DNA of 64,000 nucleotides from Amphiura filiformis (GCF_039555335.1 NC_092628.1:60437547-60501546), one strand, 5' to 3'; shown: positions 40,256 to 51,562, numbered from the stretch's first letter. The notes: generated by a model from the sequence alone, not told the origin. Translations and numbers: made by a program.

Positions 40256-40792
40256 AAATGTAGCCTACGAGAAGGCATGCACATTTTTTTTGTGTGTGTA
40301 CTCTCAATCTTCAAATCAACAAAATGTGCACACTCTACAATTTGGGTGTAACACTATGACTCCAACAGCTTCCAATATGAGTAGGGTCTATATACCATGT
40401 ATATACGGTAATAATTCCAAACGGTAATTTTTAGCTAATGAGTTACGGTAATGACCATAAGCGTAGATCCCAGGGGGTGGGTGCGGCGGGGGGGGGCAAA
40501 TCCTCACCCAATATTTCGATAGGGGGATGGTCCATACAGTCATCCCCCAATGTTGACGCCTGTAGGCCTACATGGGTTTCTGACCAATAACCCCGTATTT
40601 GGCCATTAGTAACCTAAAAACTGCCCAATTTTTACGCTTTGCGCGAATTCATTCCAGTTTCGTACCTACTAGGCCTACTAGTATATGGGATCATCAGAAA
40701 CTAGGACTAAGAAAAAAGATAGGCCTAGTATTCATCCAATAATTTTGGGCCATGTTCATTGCAGGCTCAATGCCGTGCCATGATGGTAGGCC

Positions 40793-40875
40793 CAGTGGCG
40801 TAGCGTCATGGGGGGGGCACGTGCCCGAAAAACGGCTTGTGCCCCCCTAATGTGATCACCCACGCTACGCCACTG
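40793..40875. mobile_element. 83-bp hAT-type MITE with perfect 8-bp target duplication
   Basis: CAGTGGCGTAGCGT and ACGCTACGCCACTG are the ends. GGTAGGCC is duplicated at 40785-40792 and 40876-40883. The element is little more than two termini and a G-run. A second CAGTGGCGTAGA terminus begins at about 40969 but its partner was not found. Confidence 0.92.
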
Positions 40876-41447
40876 GGTAGGCCCTAGGGGCTGCTGTGCA
40901 ATATTAAGTATAGCGGTATGAGACCCAGCCGGAGGGGTACCGGTTTTCCTAAGACTTTTTGAGTAAGCAGTGGCGTAGATTTCTTTTTGACCATTGTGGG
41001 GGACTTATGGGGCCTGGGGTTGGAAAATATTTCTTGAAATATAGTGAATCCGGCACCTTTTGGCGACAGAATAAGTTTATGGTACAAATGCGCGCGAAGC
41101 ACGTGAAAGCCATTTTGAAGCTAAACTGGATGATGAAATATTGTGCAAAAGTGGAAATCCGCGCGTATAGCATAATTACTATATCGCGAAAAAAAATTGG
41201 GCTTTGGGGGCCGGCCGTAAAAAAAAAGTGACCAAATATGAGGTTAATTTGTACAGAAACACACATATACAGGCGTCAACATTGGGGGTGGGGTGATTGT
41301 ATGGAGCAGCCCCCTGGCCAAAATATTGGGGGGAATTTATCCCCATCAGCTCCCATCCCCGGTTCATGTTACGAAAAACTCACGACACGTGAATGAAAGG
41401 TGATACACGCAATACTTTTTGTGAGCAAGTTATTGAGCCCCACCCCG

Positions 41448-43263
41448 CGAGAGCGGCGAGTGTTCGCCCTATTTTTTTCTGACCAGCCTAGCGATGTCAA
41501 TTTTAAGGTTAGGGATAGTGATCTGATTAGCCCATGTGAAAGCCCTATGTCTTAGCTATAAAGAGGCCTACGACCACAAGCCCAGAACTAGTCTAGAACT
41601 ATCGGGCCTTAGGCTACAAATAGCAACAGAGCAAACAAAAAAGTTTTGCAAAGTGGCGAACTTGCCCCATATTGGGGCAGGTTCGCCCATCATGCATGGG
41701 TAAGTTCACCCTAATCACAAAAAAAGTTTAAACATTGCATAACAATAACATACGGTATTCAATGCAAACATTTAGCAAGAGTATACAGGATAGCTCAGGA
41801 TATTCATTCTCTTCTGGAGAGTCACTAAATTTGTAGCAGGGGTCGGGTCAGGGTGAAATGTAGGGGTCCAAAGTGAGCTTAATCATGTTTACAACTTCGG
41901 GGGTATTATGGATTAGGACATACACGATGAGTAATAGGCCTACTGATACCACATAGGGGAAAGTGGGGTAATCCCGGGCACCTTTCGTTAAGGCCACACA
42001 GGTACAAGATCAAATAAAGTTCATCAGTGAAAATCATATCAATGCAAAGTAGGAGTAATACTCTAACCAGTTTTTAATAACTCAACATCTATAGATAAGT
42101 TATAATTAAAAAACAAAATGGTAAAAAATGATGGGGTAATGCCGGACACGGGGTAATCCCGGACCAATGATTGCTGCTAAGAGGGAAAGTGGAGTAAGAT
42201 GATAATCCCCTACAATGTATTGGGTACTTATGTTACCTCATGCATACAACTATGGGGGCTGTCGTTATTGTCTATATTTTCGAAATAGCAAGTGTCCGGC
42301 ATTATACCCCATCTGTATAGAGACGCATGAGTGTCCGGGATTGCCCCGCACCGTCCCGACTTAATTTTTCAGTGCTTGTTCTACATCCATTTTTAAGATA
42401 CCAACATTCTTACATACAGCTAACAATCAAGTATCAAACATAATTTTCATCCATAGTCATCTGTGTCCCTTGTCGCATTAATAACTGTCACCCAGCTAAT
42501 AAATCACTTTTCAGATAAAAAGTCAAAAATGACCATTTCTGTTTTTGCGTAATTTTCACAAAGAAAGACGAGACCCAAAGCGCTGGTAGTAGTACACGTG
42601 AGGTACACCTTGAGGTAGCTAACACCCTAAGGTAGTATAATAGTGCCACCCTTCTCCGTTTAGCCGCAATTGATGTGTCCGGGATTCCCCACAGTCCGGC
42701 ATTACCCCACTTTCCCCTAACTTTAAAAAAACATGTTTTTCAGTAGTTTTACCTTGTTTAATGGTATAATTATCAATATTTTGCATAATACGCTGATGGG
42801 GCAGGCCCACCCTCCAGTTTGGGGTAAGTCCGCCCGTGGAAGATATAGGGGAACATGCCCCATCCATCCTCAAAAGGGTGAATGTGCCCCTTGTGCAAAT
42901 TTTTGTATTTTCTTCATGGTATGCAAAGTAGGCCTACAAAAGTCTTACAAATCGAATAAGGAGTTTATAACTGACAAATAATTAATAAATGTTCCCAATA
43001 CAGATTTCCATTAAAACCATCTGTATTTTATGTATAACGATAATACTGTTTGACAACATTATTAATGCAAGAAAAAATTACGTTTTTGTGTAATTTGTTT
43101 GTTTTTGCTGCAGTTCGTTTTGCTATGTCGCGTAGCTAATATGAGAAGTTTATAATGACCTATGTCACCTAATTTTGCCATCGCCAAATTTCCCGATGGC
43201 CGTAGTGCTGAGAATCGCACGGTGGGTGAACCTGTCCCTATGGCGAACACTCCCCGCTCTCCC
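41448..43263. mobile_element. Outer inverted-repeat element of a nested pair
   Basis: GAGAGCGGCGAGTGTTCGCC near 41449 is mirrored by GGCGAACACTCCCCGCTCTC near 43243, and further paired blocks (GGGGCAGGTTCGCCC, GGTTCACCC) lie inside. It contains the element at 41956-42717. No transposase frame. Confidence 0.6.
41956..42717. mobile_element. Inner inverted-repeat element with TA target site
   Basis: GGGGAAAGTGGGGTAATCCC at the left and GGCATTACCCCACTTTCCCC at the right, each flanked by TA. The interior repeats GGGGTAATxCCGGAC, close to its own terminus. About 762 bp, non-autonomous. Confidence 0.75.
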
Positions 43264-44424
43264 CTAAATGTGTGCCAAAATTGTTCCCTCCCCGTGGCCC
43301 ATGGCCGGCCAGGTTTTTTTTTTTTTTCCTCTCAGCTGGTCAAAAATTACCTCTCCTGTGTTATTTACTAGGAAAAACGGTGTAAAAAAGTCTTAAGAAA
43401 ACCGTACGAAAACGCTTTAACATGCAAATTTTCAACATAGGTCTATCTGGACCATTAATTTAAGGTTTGCAAATTGGGATCATAATTTGGCATGCGTAAG
43501 GGGGCAAAGACTTCAAAAGTTTGGCGGGCCGAGACGGGGGAAGAGATTTTTGGCAGACCGATAGCTATATAGGCCTAGTTGATATTTATCCACGAACTGT
43601 TTTAATTCGGTCTTCATTTTTAATAAATTTCAGCTTTTTCTGAGTGGTCGCCTTAATTACATTCAGTTCTACTGACTACATCCGTCACTGACTACCATCC
43701 CCCCAGCACTGGACTTTGAAAGTGATGTGCAGACAGCAGATCGAAACTAGTGGTAAGAGCCTAGACACCGAAAAAGGGGTAGTGAGACTGGGAAAAATTT
43801 TGGGTCAAAATATAAAAATTTGCACAATTTTGAAAAATAAGCTGAAAATCTTTGGAAAATTTGTAGAAAAATAATGAAAAAAAACAGGGTCATTCACGGT
43901 GAGAGATAATCAGAAACTTTCCCAATTTTTTTTGAAAAAAGGGGTCTTTTGGTGACATGAAAACAAAAAAGGAGGTCATGGGTGAGAGAGTTGAAAAATA
44001 GGGGTCATAGGCCTAGTCTAGTGAGTGCCCCCCGGACTGCCCCTTTCAAACTCGTTTCTACTATCCCGCCCTTGTGACCCGGCCTTGTGACATGCCAAAA
44101 ATCCCCCCACCCCTTTTTTTTGTCTTTCAAAATAAATGTTTCCCCCTCATAGCCGGGCTTCATAGTCTCGCCCCTGTAATTCACAGCCTCATTTGAATTA
44201 CTCTTTGGGTATAATCTCTTTGGATGTATCATCACTTTTATAGGTATGTCAGCCTTGTAACTTTTGTTTGACAGTCGCTGCTAGTCTCGCGGCCAGACTG
44301 TATGTGGCTATCACGAACATACAGTCTGGGAAACTGAAGGATCTACGTGATTGTGATTGGACAGTCGATTCTGAGTGTCAAGTCACGCAATTGATATAAC
44401 ATCGTTCGCAATTGGTCAAGATAC
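43264..44424. other. Gene-free decayed repeats
   Basis: Holds a partial relative of the 38470 MITE interior (GGGGGCAAAGACTT near 43500), a poly-T run at 43315-43328 and a 12-bp hairpin CCAGACTGTATG / CATACAGTCTGG (44293-44329). No coding frame is supported. Confidence 0.4.
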
Positions 44425-44662
44425 CATGACGTAATTTAACCCCGGAAGCCTTTCGTCAGCTGGCTGCAGTGTATTACGGGGATTTCCCGGGAACTGTTTA
44501 CGGTTATGTTTACAAGGATTTTATGTAAACAAACAAGGTGTTAAACATGAACAAAAGAAAGTATAATTAAAATGCTGTGTGGCGATCCGAGTGACAGCTG
44601 AAGCACGATCGCGACAGAGACAGGGCAGTTTTGTGCTGATCTAAGAAAGCTTAAAAGTGACG
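44425..44662 (+). promoter_or_regulatory. Possible promoter and 5' exon
   Basis: Contains TGACGTAA (CRE/ATF-like) next to CCCGGAAGCC (ETS-like), a pair common in housekeeping promoters. GC-richer sequence follows, with only short upstream ORFs, and a good GTGAGT donor sits near 44662. The next plus-strand acceptor is at 46065. No coding frame joins convincingly, so a non-coding first exon is the most that can be said. Confidence 0.25.
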
Positions 44663-44701
44663 TGAGTATCAGTAATATATTTATATTTAATTAAATAATT
44701 A

Positions 44702-45166
44702 GGTGGCTGGCATTTTCTTCGGAAGGGGTGGGTCTCAAATATACTTGGGGGGTCTCATACAATTTTTAGACCAAAAATAGGGGTTATAATTTTTTAACAC
44801 CCAAAATAGGGGTTTGTAGAATTATTAAGGGCTGGCGACTAAAAATTTTCACGCGCTGCGTGCGCATTCTTTAACTTCACAATCAAAATGTGCATACAAT
44901 CTATAGCTATAAAATGCAAATTTTTTATGCACTTCACGCGTCTTCATCGCTCTTAGCCTTTGGCGCACTCCGCTTTAGTTCCGGCACTGAATGATTTGTC
45001 TTGAGTGCGTGTAGGTGGAAGGGGTGGGGTGGGGTTGGTCATAAAAAATTTTGACCCAAGATAAGGGGGTTGTTAAAAAGTTTTGGCCACGATAGGGGGG
45101 TCATAAAAAATTGACTCTGGTCACTGACATATTTGGGACCCCCCTTCTGAAGAAAATGCCAGCCCC
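44702..45166. mobile_element. Harbinger-type MITE, TTA target duplication
   Basis: GGTGGCTGGCATTTTCTTC at the left mirrors GAAGAAAATGCCAGCCCC at the right, with TTA at 44699-44701 and 45167-45169. Inside, AxAGGGGGTxxTAAAAA-like units face each other in opposite orientation. 465 bp. Confidence 0.8.
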
Positions 45167-45244
45167 TTATACTAGGTGCTTTACATGAATTGAATCCTAC
45201 AGTCTGAGGGCCGATGACACACATTCGATGGGTGTAAGGTGCTT

Positions 45245-45378
45245 GCATGGAAGGTCATTAGTTCAAATCATCCTCCACTGACCTCCAGACCGGTGCTCCA
45301 GAAGACATGCAAATGCATTTGCATGTCTTCTGGAGCATGTCTGGAGGATGATTTGAACTGACGACCTTCCGTGCAATA
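45245..45378. repeat. Long hairpin with a tRNA-like B-box in each arm
   Basis: GGAAGGTCATTAGTTCAAAT, then CATCCTCCA, is mirrored by TGGAGGATG, then ATTTGAACTGACGACCTTCC, around a centre at GCAAATGCATTTGC. AGTTCAAATC resembles a Pol III B-box, so this may be two SINE scraps head to head. Confidence 0.6.
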
Positions 45379-45382
45379 ATTA

Positions 45383-45707
45383 GGGGCTGTGCAATAATTA
45401 TGAGCCGGGGAGGTAAATTTTCCGAAGCGGTTAGCCTAAAATTGCTTGCCCCACCTCTCTCAACCTGCCAAAATTATTTGCCCCCCCTTGCGCATGGCCG
45501 CATGCCAAATTTTTGGGATCCTAATTTACAAGATCATGTTGCGAAGCGCAGCAAGCAGGAATATTTATGTATTTAAGCATTTCCGTACTGTTTTCCTAAG
45601 CCTTTTTAGAGCGTTTTATTTAAAAGGCGCCACATGAATGTGTGCCAAAAATTCCTAGCACCCCCAATTTTACCCTCCTCCAGGGCTCATAATTATTGCA
45701 CAGCCCC
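45383..45707. mobile_element. Harbinger-type MITE, TTA target duplication
   Basis: GGGGCTGTGCAATAATTATG plus AGCC at the left is the exact complement of the right end. TTA is duplicated at 45380-45382 and 45708-45710. Its terminus shares GTGCAATAATTATG with the 38470 element, so the two belong to one superfamily. 325 bp. Confidence 0.92.
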
Positions 45708-45710
45708 TTA

Positions 45711-46060
45711 TATGTACCGCAGGGTGGTGAATGGGGGGGGGGGGGCAAAGTTTTTTTGGTAGGCCAAAGGGAGGTTTGATTTTAAAATAGGTGACGAAAA
45801 AATAAAACCCTGTTCTATGGGGCTGACCTACTGAGATTTTTCCAAAATTGGGAAACAATTTAAGTTTACAAATGAATGCCACTGAGTAAACCAAATGTTG
45901 GGAGGGTAATTTTTAAAGTTTGACTAGCTATAAAAATGTACCTACAGTCCACCTGATCTGCAACCAGTATGTGACCAGTCACAGTGTATCATTTTCAATT
46001 TACCAAAAAAATTGTTTGATTTTAAACAATAAAAATATTTTATTCTTTTTCCTTTAAAAT
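45711..46060. other. Intergenic, no gene
   Basis: A G-run at 45733-45746 and a GGGGCAAAG scrap like the MITE interior at 38470. Otherwise plain AT-rich sequence. Confidence 0.4.
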
Positions 46061-46324
46061 TTACAGGTTGAGGTGGTAAGCCGAGTGGTTGACCAAGCCT
46101 GGGAAACTTACAGAAGCCACCTGGGAGTCAGCAATATGAGGTTCCACATTCTGCGTTATTAGTCCGATGTACACTGGTGTGGCAACAAGCACTCCACAAA
46201 CAACTTTTAATTTAACACTTTCCAATTTAGAAACTAAATTTATGCAGTGAACTGTGGCAACAAATGAATAAGGATTGCTATTATGAAGCTTTGTTAGACT
46301 GGATAGACAGAAGCTGAGAATCAT
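46061..46324 (-). other. Unassigned 87-codon ORF with hydrophobic span and nearby poly(A) signal
   Basis: The minus-strand frame opens MILSFCLSSLTKLHNSNPYS and includes KVVCGVLVATPVYIGL, a plausible membrane segment. It stops at 46061 and an AATAAA lies about 20 nt further on. A TGA sits in frame just upstream of the Met. A GTAAGT inside the frame near 46112 could instead be a donor. The same DNA read on the plus strand has an acceptor (TTTACAG) at 46065 followed by the open frame VEVVSRVVDQAWETYRSHLG. I do not recognise either protein, and only one strand, or neither, can be real. Confidence 0.2.
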
Positions 46325-47215
46325 GTTTATTCAGTGATTCTCAAATCTCCAATGAGTGCACCACTGTGAACTCTTTAAATTACACCATAGTACCACTTTC
46401 AGTGCACCTTAATAGCATGTAATTGGTACAAAATTCACAGCGAAATCATCTGGCCATTCTTACATCTGTTCACAGCTCAACTTATTGTCAGAAAAATGCA
46501 AGTATTTTCATACCCTATGAAATACTTCCACTAACTCATTGTGTGGCAATAGATGGCCTTGAGGTCTACATGAAATGTGTAATTTCCACCTCTTGATAGG
46601 AAATTTAGTTTCATCTCTTTTAAAAAGGGTCAAGGTTCACTTGTTTCATTTAGACTTTAAATGTGTTTATGTGTTTCTGGTAACATAGGTCCTGGAATTA
46701 ACTCTCAGTTGGTCAGCCAAATATTTTATAGTGAATTGTGATCACATGTACATGCTGTTGAGGTCTGTCAGGAACTAGTAAGGACATTGATGAGAGATGA
46801 ATGACTATAATCTGACTTATAAATGACCATGGTATATAAAAAGAACATTTTATTCAACCTCTTTTCATGGTATCTGAAGATTTACTTTTCATACACTATT
46901 GAAAGAAACTATAATTATATTTGATAACACAAGCACTGGTAATAGTAATACTGTTGGTAATTACAGATGGCATTTAATAACAATCATGACTTTGTATTTC
47001 ACGACTTTGTATGTGTAACAATGGAAAGAAAGAATAATAATTACAAGCATAATTATTTTAGTTTGTTTGAATTTGCTTTAGTGTTAATACCTGGGGAACC
47101 ACTCAGAATAAATGTGTTGTCATCATCGAGCAACAATCTGCAGGAAAGGGTACTCTTTTCATGCATCATCGCTGGGTCTGCAATTTAATATACAATCCTA
47201 TTAAACCTATGGGAC
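46325..47215. other. Intergenic, no gene
   Basis: AT-rich sequence with no recognised element. The ORF at 46967-47188 has no domain and ordinary intergenic composition. Confidence 0.4.
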
Positions 47216-47299
47216 AAAAATATTTTTGCAGGCAAAAATAAAAATCATGAAAGATCATGGGTTTTATTTTTGCCTGCAAAAATGTTTTTGTCCCATAGG
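47216..47299. repeat. 84-bp hairpin MITE
   Basis: CCTATGGGACAAAAATATTT, then TTGCAGGCAAAAATAAAA, is mirrored almost perfectly up to CCCATAGG at 47299, with a short ATCATGAAAGATCATG centre. Confidence 0.8.
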
Positions 47300-47469
47300 C
47301 TGTAAATGTTTGAAACTGTGAATACAAGAAACTGCAAGTTGAAGGGGTTGGAATAAGCGATAGCCCGATAGCCATGCCTACCAAATTTTCCATTGGGCTA
47401 TTGGGTTTTATCTCCATGTGGCCCGTCGGGCTATTTAAAAAACATTTAATTAATTTATTTAGTTATTTA

Positions 47470-48028
47470 TTTTTTCGGTTTTGGAGTGTCCCTGGACCCT
47501 AGAGCTAAGGCCTTCAAAAATTGTTTGATTGGCGGAACCCGAGCGACCCTAAACTAAACACCCTAAAAAAATAATAATAAAAAAACCTTTTTTTTAAAGT
47601 TCCAAGGCCTTTATCATACGCAATTTACAGCTTTAAAAGCGGGTGCAAAACGAAGAAAAAAAAAAAAGGAAAAAATGCTGACCGACCTACCCTAATTTTT
47701 CAAATGTCAATCAAACAATTTTTAGGCCTAAATGCTAGGATCATTCATGGTTGATATTTAAAAAAGAAGAAAAAAATAATAGGCCCTAGTGTTTTTAATA
47801 TGCAAATAGTTATATATAATGTGTTCATGTCATACTCTATTAATGATTTCAAAATGGATACAAATGCATTTTGAAATCATTAATAGAGTATCTCATGAAC
47901 ACACCGGCTTATAGCTTTGCAAAAACACTGGGGCCTTATTTTTCTTATCTTTTGTTTTAAATGTCAATGAAGACTGATCCTAGCATTTAGCTCTAGTACA
48001 GGGACACTCCAAAACCAAAACAATAAAA
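47470..48028. repeat. Long foldback element
   Basis: GGTTTTGGAGTGTCCCTG at the left mirrors CAGGGACACTCCAAAACC at the right. A second pairing, ATGTGTTCATG and ACTCTATTAATGATTTCAAA with its complement, brackets a centre near 47855. No coding frame. Confidence 0.7.
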
Positions 48029-48030
48029 AC

Positions 48031-49004
48031 AAAAAAAACACTTAAATACAGAATTGTACTCTCTGAACTTTAATTATTGTTCCTAGTTTGGTTCCTGAAC
48101 CAAACCGTTGATTTTCAAAATTAAAAAGTAAGTGACAGATGCTTTACCACGTAACAACATACACCTTTTAATTTCTTTGTAGCAAAATTAATTACGGTAC
48201 TCAAAAATTAAATTTTCTGACTGCAGTTCTTTCAGAGGCCCTGTATTAAATCAAATTCCTGTGTCATAATCTTTGAGTGTTATACATGTGTACATTGTTT
48301 ATGTAATTTTTAGAGTAATACTGGAGCCCTTTTAGTTTTGTTCTCCATGAACACAATCATTTTGTGTTCTGTGTTTCTGCACAATTCATTTTCATACAGG
48401 CCAAACAAGTGTTTTTGTCTGATTTTTCTCAATTGCTGAATGCTGTAACTTTACATCTAATTGCTATTTGAGAAGTATGTGACAAATCAGTAGGCTACAT
48501 AATCCACTGAATAATCAGCAATAATGGTTCTGTTCTGTCTGTTGATTCAAAAATCAGTTGTTCAAGGTGGCCATCACAAGGTCCAATTTCCAAATCATCA
48601 TGCATGCTCCTGTAAGACAATAATAACAATTAAACATAATATATTAAATGGGTCTGATAAATGTCTGCATGGAGATTTATTCACCAATAAAGTGAGAGCT
48701 GACGTCTCATTACGTATCATTGAATCAGTGACATTATGGGGATTTAGTATTTTTTCTTTCAAATCAAAAACAAGTAAAAAGAGCCATTTTAATGTGCTGC
48801 CATAGATTATGTTTTTCACATTTTCAAGCCTTTCTGTGATTGTTTAGCGTAATGTAGCCTCTTCCAGTTTTTTAGTTGCTTGTCTTATCTAGGCTTATTT
48901 ATATTCCACCATTCTTAATTTCACCATTATACTCTATGGTGTTTTGCTGTTGGCATGATTCTAAAGGAAAAAATGAGTTGACATTAAGAATGTTTTTACT
49001 TACA
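48031..49004. other. Intergenic or intronic, no feature
   Basis: AT-rich. The ORFs at 48524-48805 and 48598-48819 oppose each other and show no domain. Confidence 0.4.
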
Positions 49005-49119
49005 AAGTAACAGGTCACTGTCTGTCAGAAACCCAAGATCGTGTTGCATCAAGCCATCTCCATTACTGTTAGCTACTGTTGTTCATCAGATGTCATCTTG
49101 GTCAACTGCAAACCAAATA
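49005..49119 (-). other. Candidate internal exon of a leftward transcript
   Basis: On the minus strand a TTTGCAG acceptor precedes this stretch and a GTAAGT donor follows it. An upstream partner could be the segment ending at 50989 with donor GTAAGTAC (about 50990-51060), next to the UQCC4 promoter. The only sizeable frame is MQHDLGFLTDSDLLL, open to the donor. No downstream exon with matching phase was found, so this may be a 5' non-coding exon, a lncRNA or chance. Confidence 0.25.
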
Positions 49120-49357
49120 CACAAATTAATGATTTAATAAATAGCAGTTTTTTTCTCACAAATGATGTTTTCATCATAAAATGAGTAAAAAACTTTTAGG
49201 GTATATCCCCATTTACCAATTCCTCATGTTTGCTAAAAATTGTGCCCTGAGCTGGCGCTCTAATTGGATATGGTATATTAACCGGCACTCAACTTGAGCT
49301 AGCTAAACCTGATTTATCTCTAGGCCTCAACCGATATGGCAGAACTGTCTACCGATT

Positions 49358-49803
49358 GGATATCGATGTAAATAATACCGGCCAATATCTGATCCGATCA
49401 GATATCAGTTTAAAAAAAAAAATGTATTCAATTTTTAAAAAAATTTTCCCAAAGTTTCCAGCGACTTTGAAGAACCACTTGACCTACTCTGAGGTGCTAA
49501 GATCAGAAACAATTACAATTTTCCATGCATTTATAATAATTATGTAGGCCTAATAGATGAAGAGCTAAGAGGTAAACATTTGTTGATGGTTTGCATATTG
49601 GATAACAAACTGTAATGTTTTCGTAATTTTTTTCCAAATTGTTTTCTTCAAATTAACTCTGCTAGCACCTCAGAATAGGTCCAGTGGTTCTTCAAAGTTG
49701 CAGAAAACTTTGCAAAAAAAAAAAAATTAAATTTTTTTTGGACTGATATCCGATCCAATACCAATATCGAAAATATCTGGCCGACGCCACGGTACAATAT
49801 CCG
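49358..49803. repeat. Inverted-repeat element
   Basis: A block around CCGGCCAATATCTGATCCGA (left) mirrors a block around CGGATATCAGTCC read in reverse near 49741-49803. Inside, TTTGAAGAACCACTTGACC and GAGGTGCTA mirror TAGCACCTC and GGTCCAGTGGTTCTTCAAA. About 445 bp. Confidence 0.65.
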
Positions 49804-50647
49804 ATTTAATGATACTGAGATAAAATTGTTACTAAATTTGAGATAGATTCAAAATAACAAAATCGGGGACTTAAAAAGAGAAAAAAAAATTCCCACCATA
49901 CTCCCATGGGACCAGGATTTGTACCATTCGAGAATCGAGACAGTAACGTTTGCTTACTACTTACTTGAGAACTCTAGCTTCAAATTTGCACACAATAGTT
50001 TTACATGTACAGCTTTGTACGCATTCGATGCTATCATGCTCGAGTCCATTTGCTATCATTATTTCAGTGGATCTGCCAATCAGCACTGACATGTAATATT
50101 TCTGCTGATTTTGATGCAAGTTAAAATTTGATTGAGTCAACTGTGTATTTTAAGGAAATGCTGCCTATTTTAACAGTCTAATATTTAGTTGAAGTGCAAA
50201 CTGCAATTTTAGCAACATTTTTGATACGATCTCCAGCAGTGATCGGCTGTATTTACTTACAGCTTCCCTAGCCATTGATTTCTAAGTACTAGATTTTGAG
50301 AGCTCAGGACTCGTCTTTAAATAGTGTGAAGCTATCTGTGACAAATTCAAGCTAGACTTCTCGTATAAGCTGCTCATGTGTATTGTGTAATTACACACAC
50401 AATCAAACGCTTATAAATTAACACTGTTTGAAGGCCGCAGTCACCTCGCACCACATCATGAACCCCGAAGAATCCCGAAGTAAAATAGGTTGTAGTAAAC
50501 CTTTGAAGAGCCCGTACGTACAGTGATGTTGCAAAGTCAGATCTAACAATGTGTTATGTACGGCACAAAGTTAATTTGTAAATTTCCACTGACTCCACAT
50601 CAGCAGATCACCTCTGCAGACAACAATTCCTCCGGGAGTTTCCAATA

Positions 50648-50672
50648 AGACAGACAGACAGACAGACAGACA
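50648..50672. repeat. (GACA)n microsatellite
   Basis: About six uninterrupted GACA units. The surrounding sequence 49804-50990 holds no gene that I can support. Confidence 0.9.
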
Positions 50673-51099
50673 AGTGTGTTCCAACAAATGACTGAGTAAA
50701 TTTTGTGATGTACACTCTCGTCAAAGGTTTACTCATGTACTCCAAACGCCATGCCATCAGACAGAATCAGTATGTAGAGTATCATGCATGCATGCAATGG
50801 CTAGTATTATAATATATTTATAATATTCCAGTGTAATAGTATGTGTGCCATGTACAAATGTGAAATGATGTAAACATTGTAATGTACAGATGTATCATGC
50901 AGGAATTTTAGACGGGACTATGGACCTAGCCTGCGCCTGTCGAGCTGTATCAATAAAATCAACAGAAATCAGTTCGTTAAGTACTTACTTTCTCGTCTTG
51001 AGATTTTCTTTCGTGCTCAAAATTACCAAATAGATGTTGAAAATTCGTTCAATTTTCATTCAAATCTGCTCGCGTTGACAGATCGTGCTGCGGCGAACG

Positions 51100-51467
51100 A
51101 AATCAATCAGCTGTTCAAAGGTCAAATCAAATTGATCAGGTCAACAGTCACTTCCGTTTCCCCGAAATATGGGGAACCAATCAGAAGAGTCGTTATATGT
51201 GCTCTTTTGCAGACTGTTTGTTAGGAGGATCGACGAGTGTCAGACCGACGCAAACTGGCTGTGTAGGAGACTAAGTCGCTGCATAAGGCTTGCTATCACG
51301 CTTTGTTATTATCTTGCCACATTACGAACCGTTTACTAACGCGACAATGAGACTACTGATTACATGATCGTGAAGTGCAAAATTATGCAACTGTAAATCC
51401 TGATTCCTGACATTGATGGGAAATGAATATTGCTATGTGACATTCACCACTCAGTCACGAACTCAGA
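51100..51467. promoter_or_regulatory. Probable bidirectional promoter upstream of UQCC4
   Basis: This stretch is less AT-rich than its surroundings and carries a CCAAT box (51177-51181, AACCAATCAG). It lies between the UQCC4 start on the plus strand and a minus-strand exon candidate with a GTAAGTAC donor at 50989. No TATA box stands out. Promoter function is inferred from position and motif. Confidence 0.4.
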
Positions 51468-51562
51468 ATGTCGTTTTATAGGATAATAAGCAACAGTGTG
51501 ATCAGAAACCCAGGTGCGCGTCTTTTAGTTCAGTCGGCTTGTGTGCCAAGAAAAAGATTCAG
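51468..51562 (+). CDS. uqcc4: UQCC4/CCSMST1-like exon 1: mitochondrial presequence
   Basis: ATG at 51468 opens MSFYRIISNSVIRNPGARLL, then VQSACVPRKRF. It is rich in Arg/Lys, Ser and hydrophobic residues and has no acidic residue, typical of a mitochondrial targeting peptide. The exon ends AG at a strong GTAAGC donor in phase 2, and exon 2 supplies exactly one base (A) to complete an Arg codon before its own open frame. The frame is below the length that ORF finders report. Linkage to exon 2 is inferred from phase, targeting character and the family's need for a presequence. Confidence 0.75.

Noticed and set aside
46070-46160. tRNA-Leu or tRNA-Ser gene (AAGCCGAGTGG resembles an A-box)
   Set aside because: No matching B-box at the right distance and no acceptor stem pairing.
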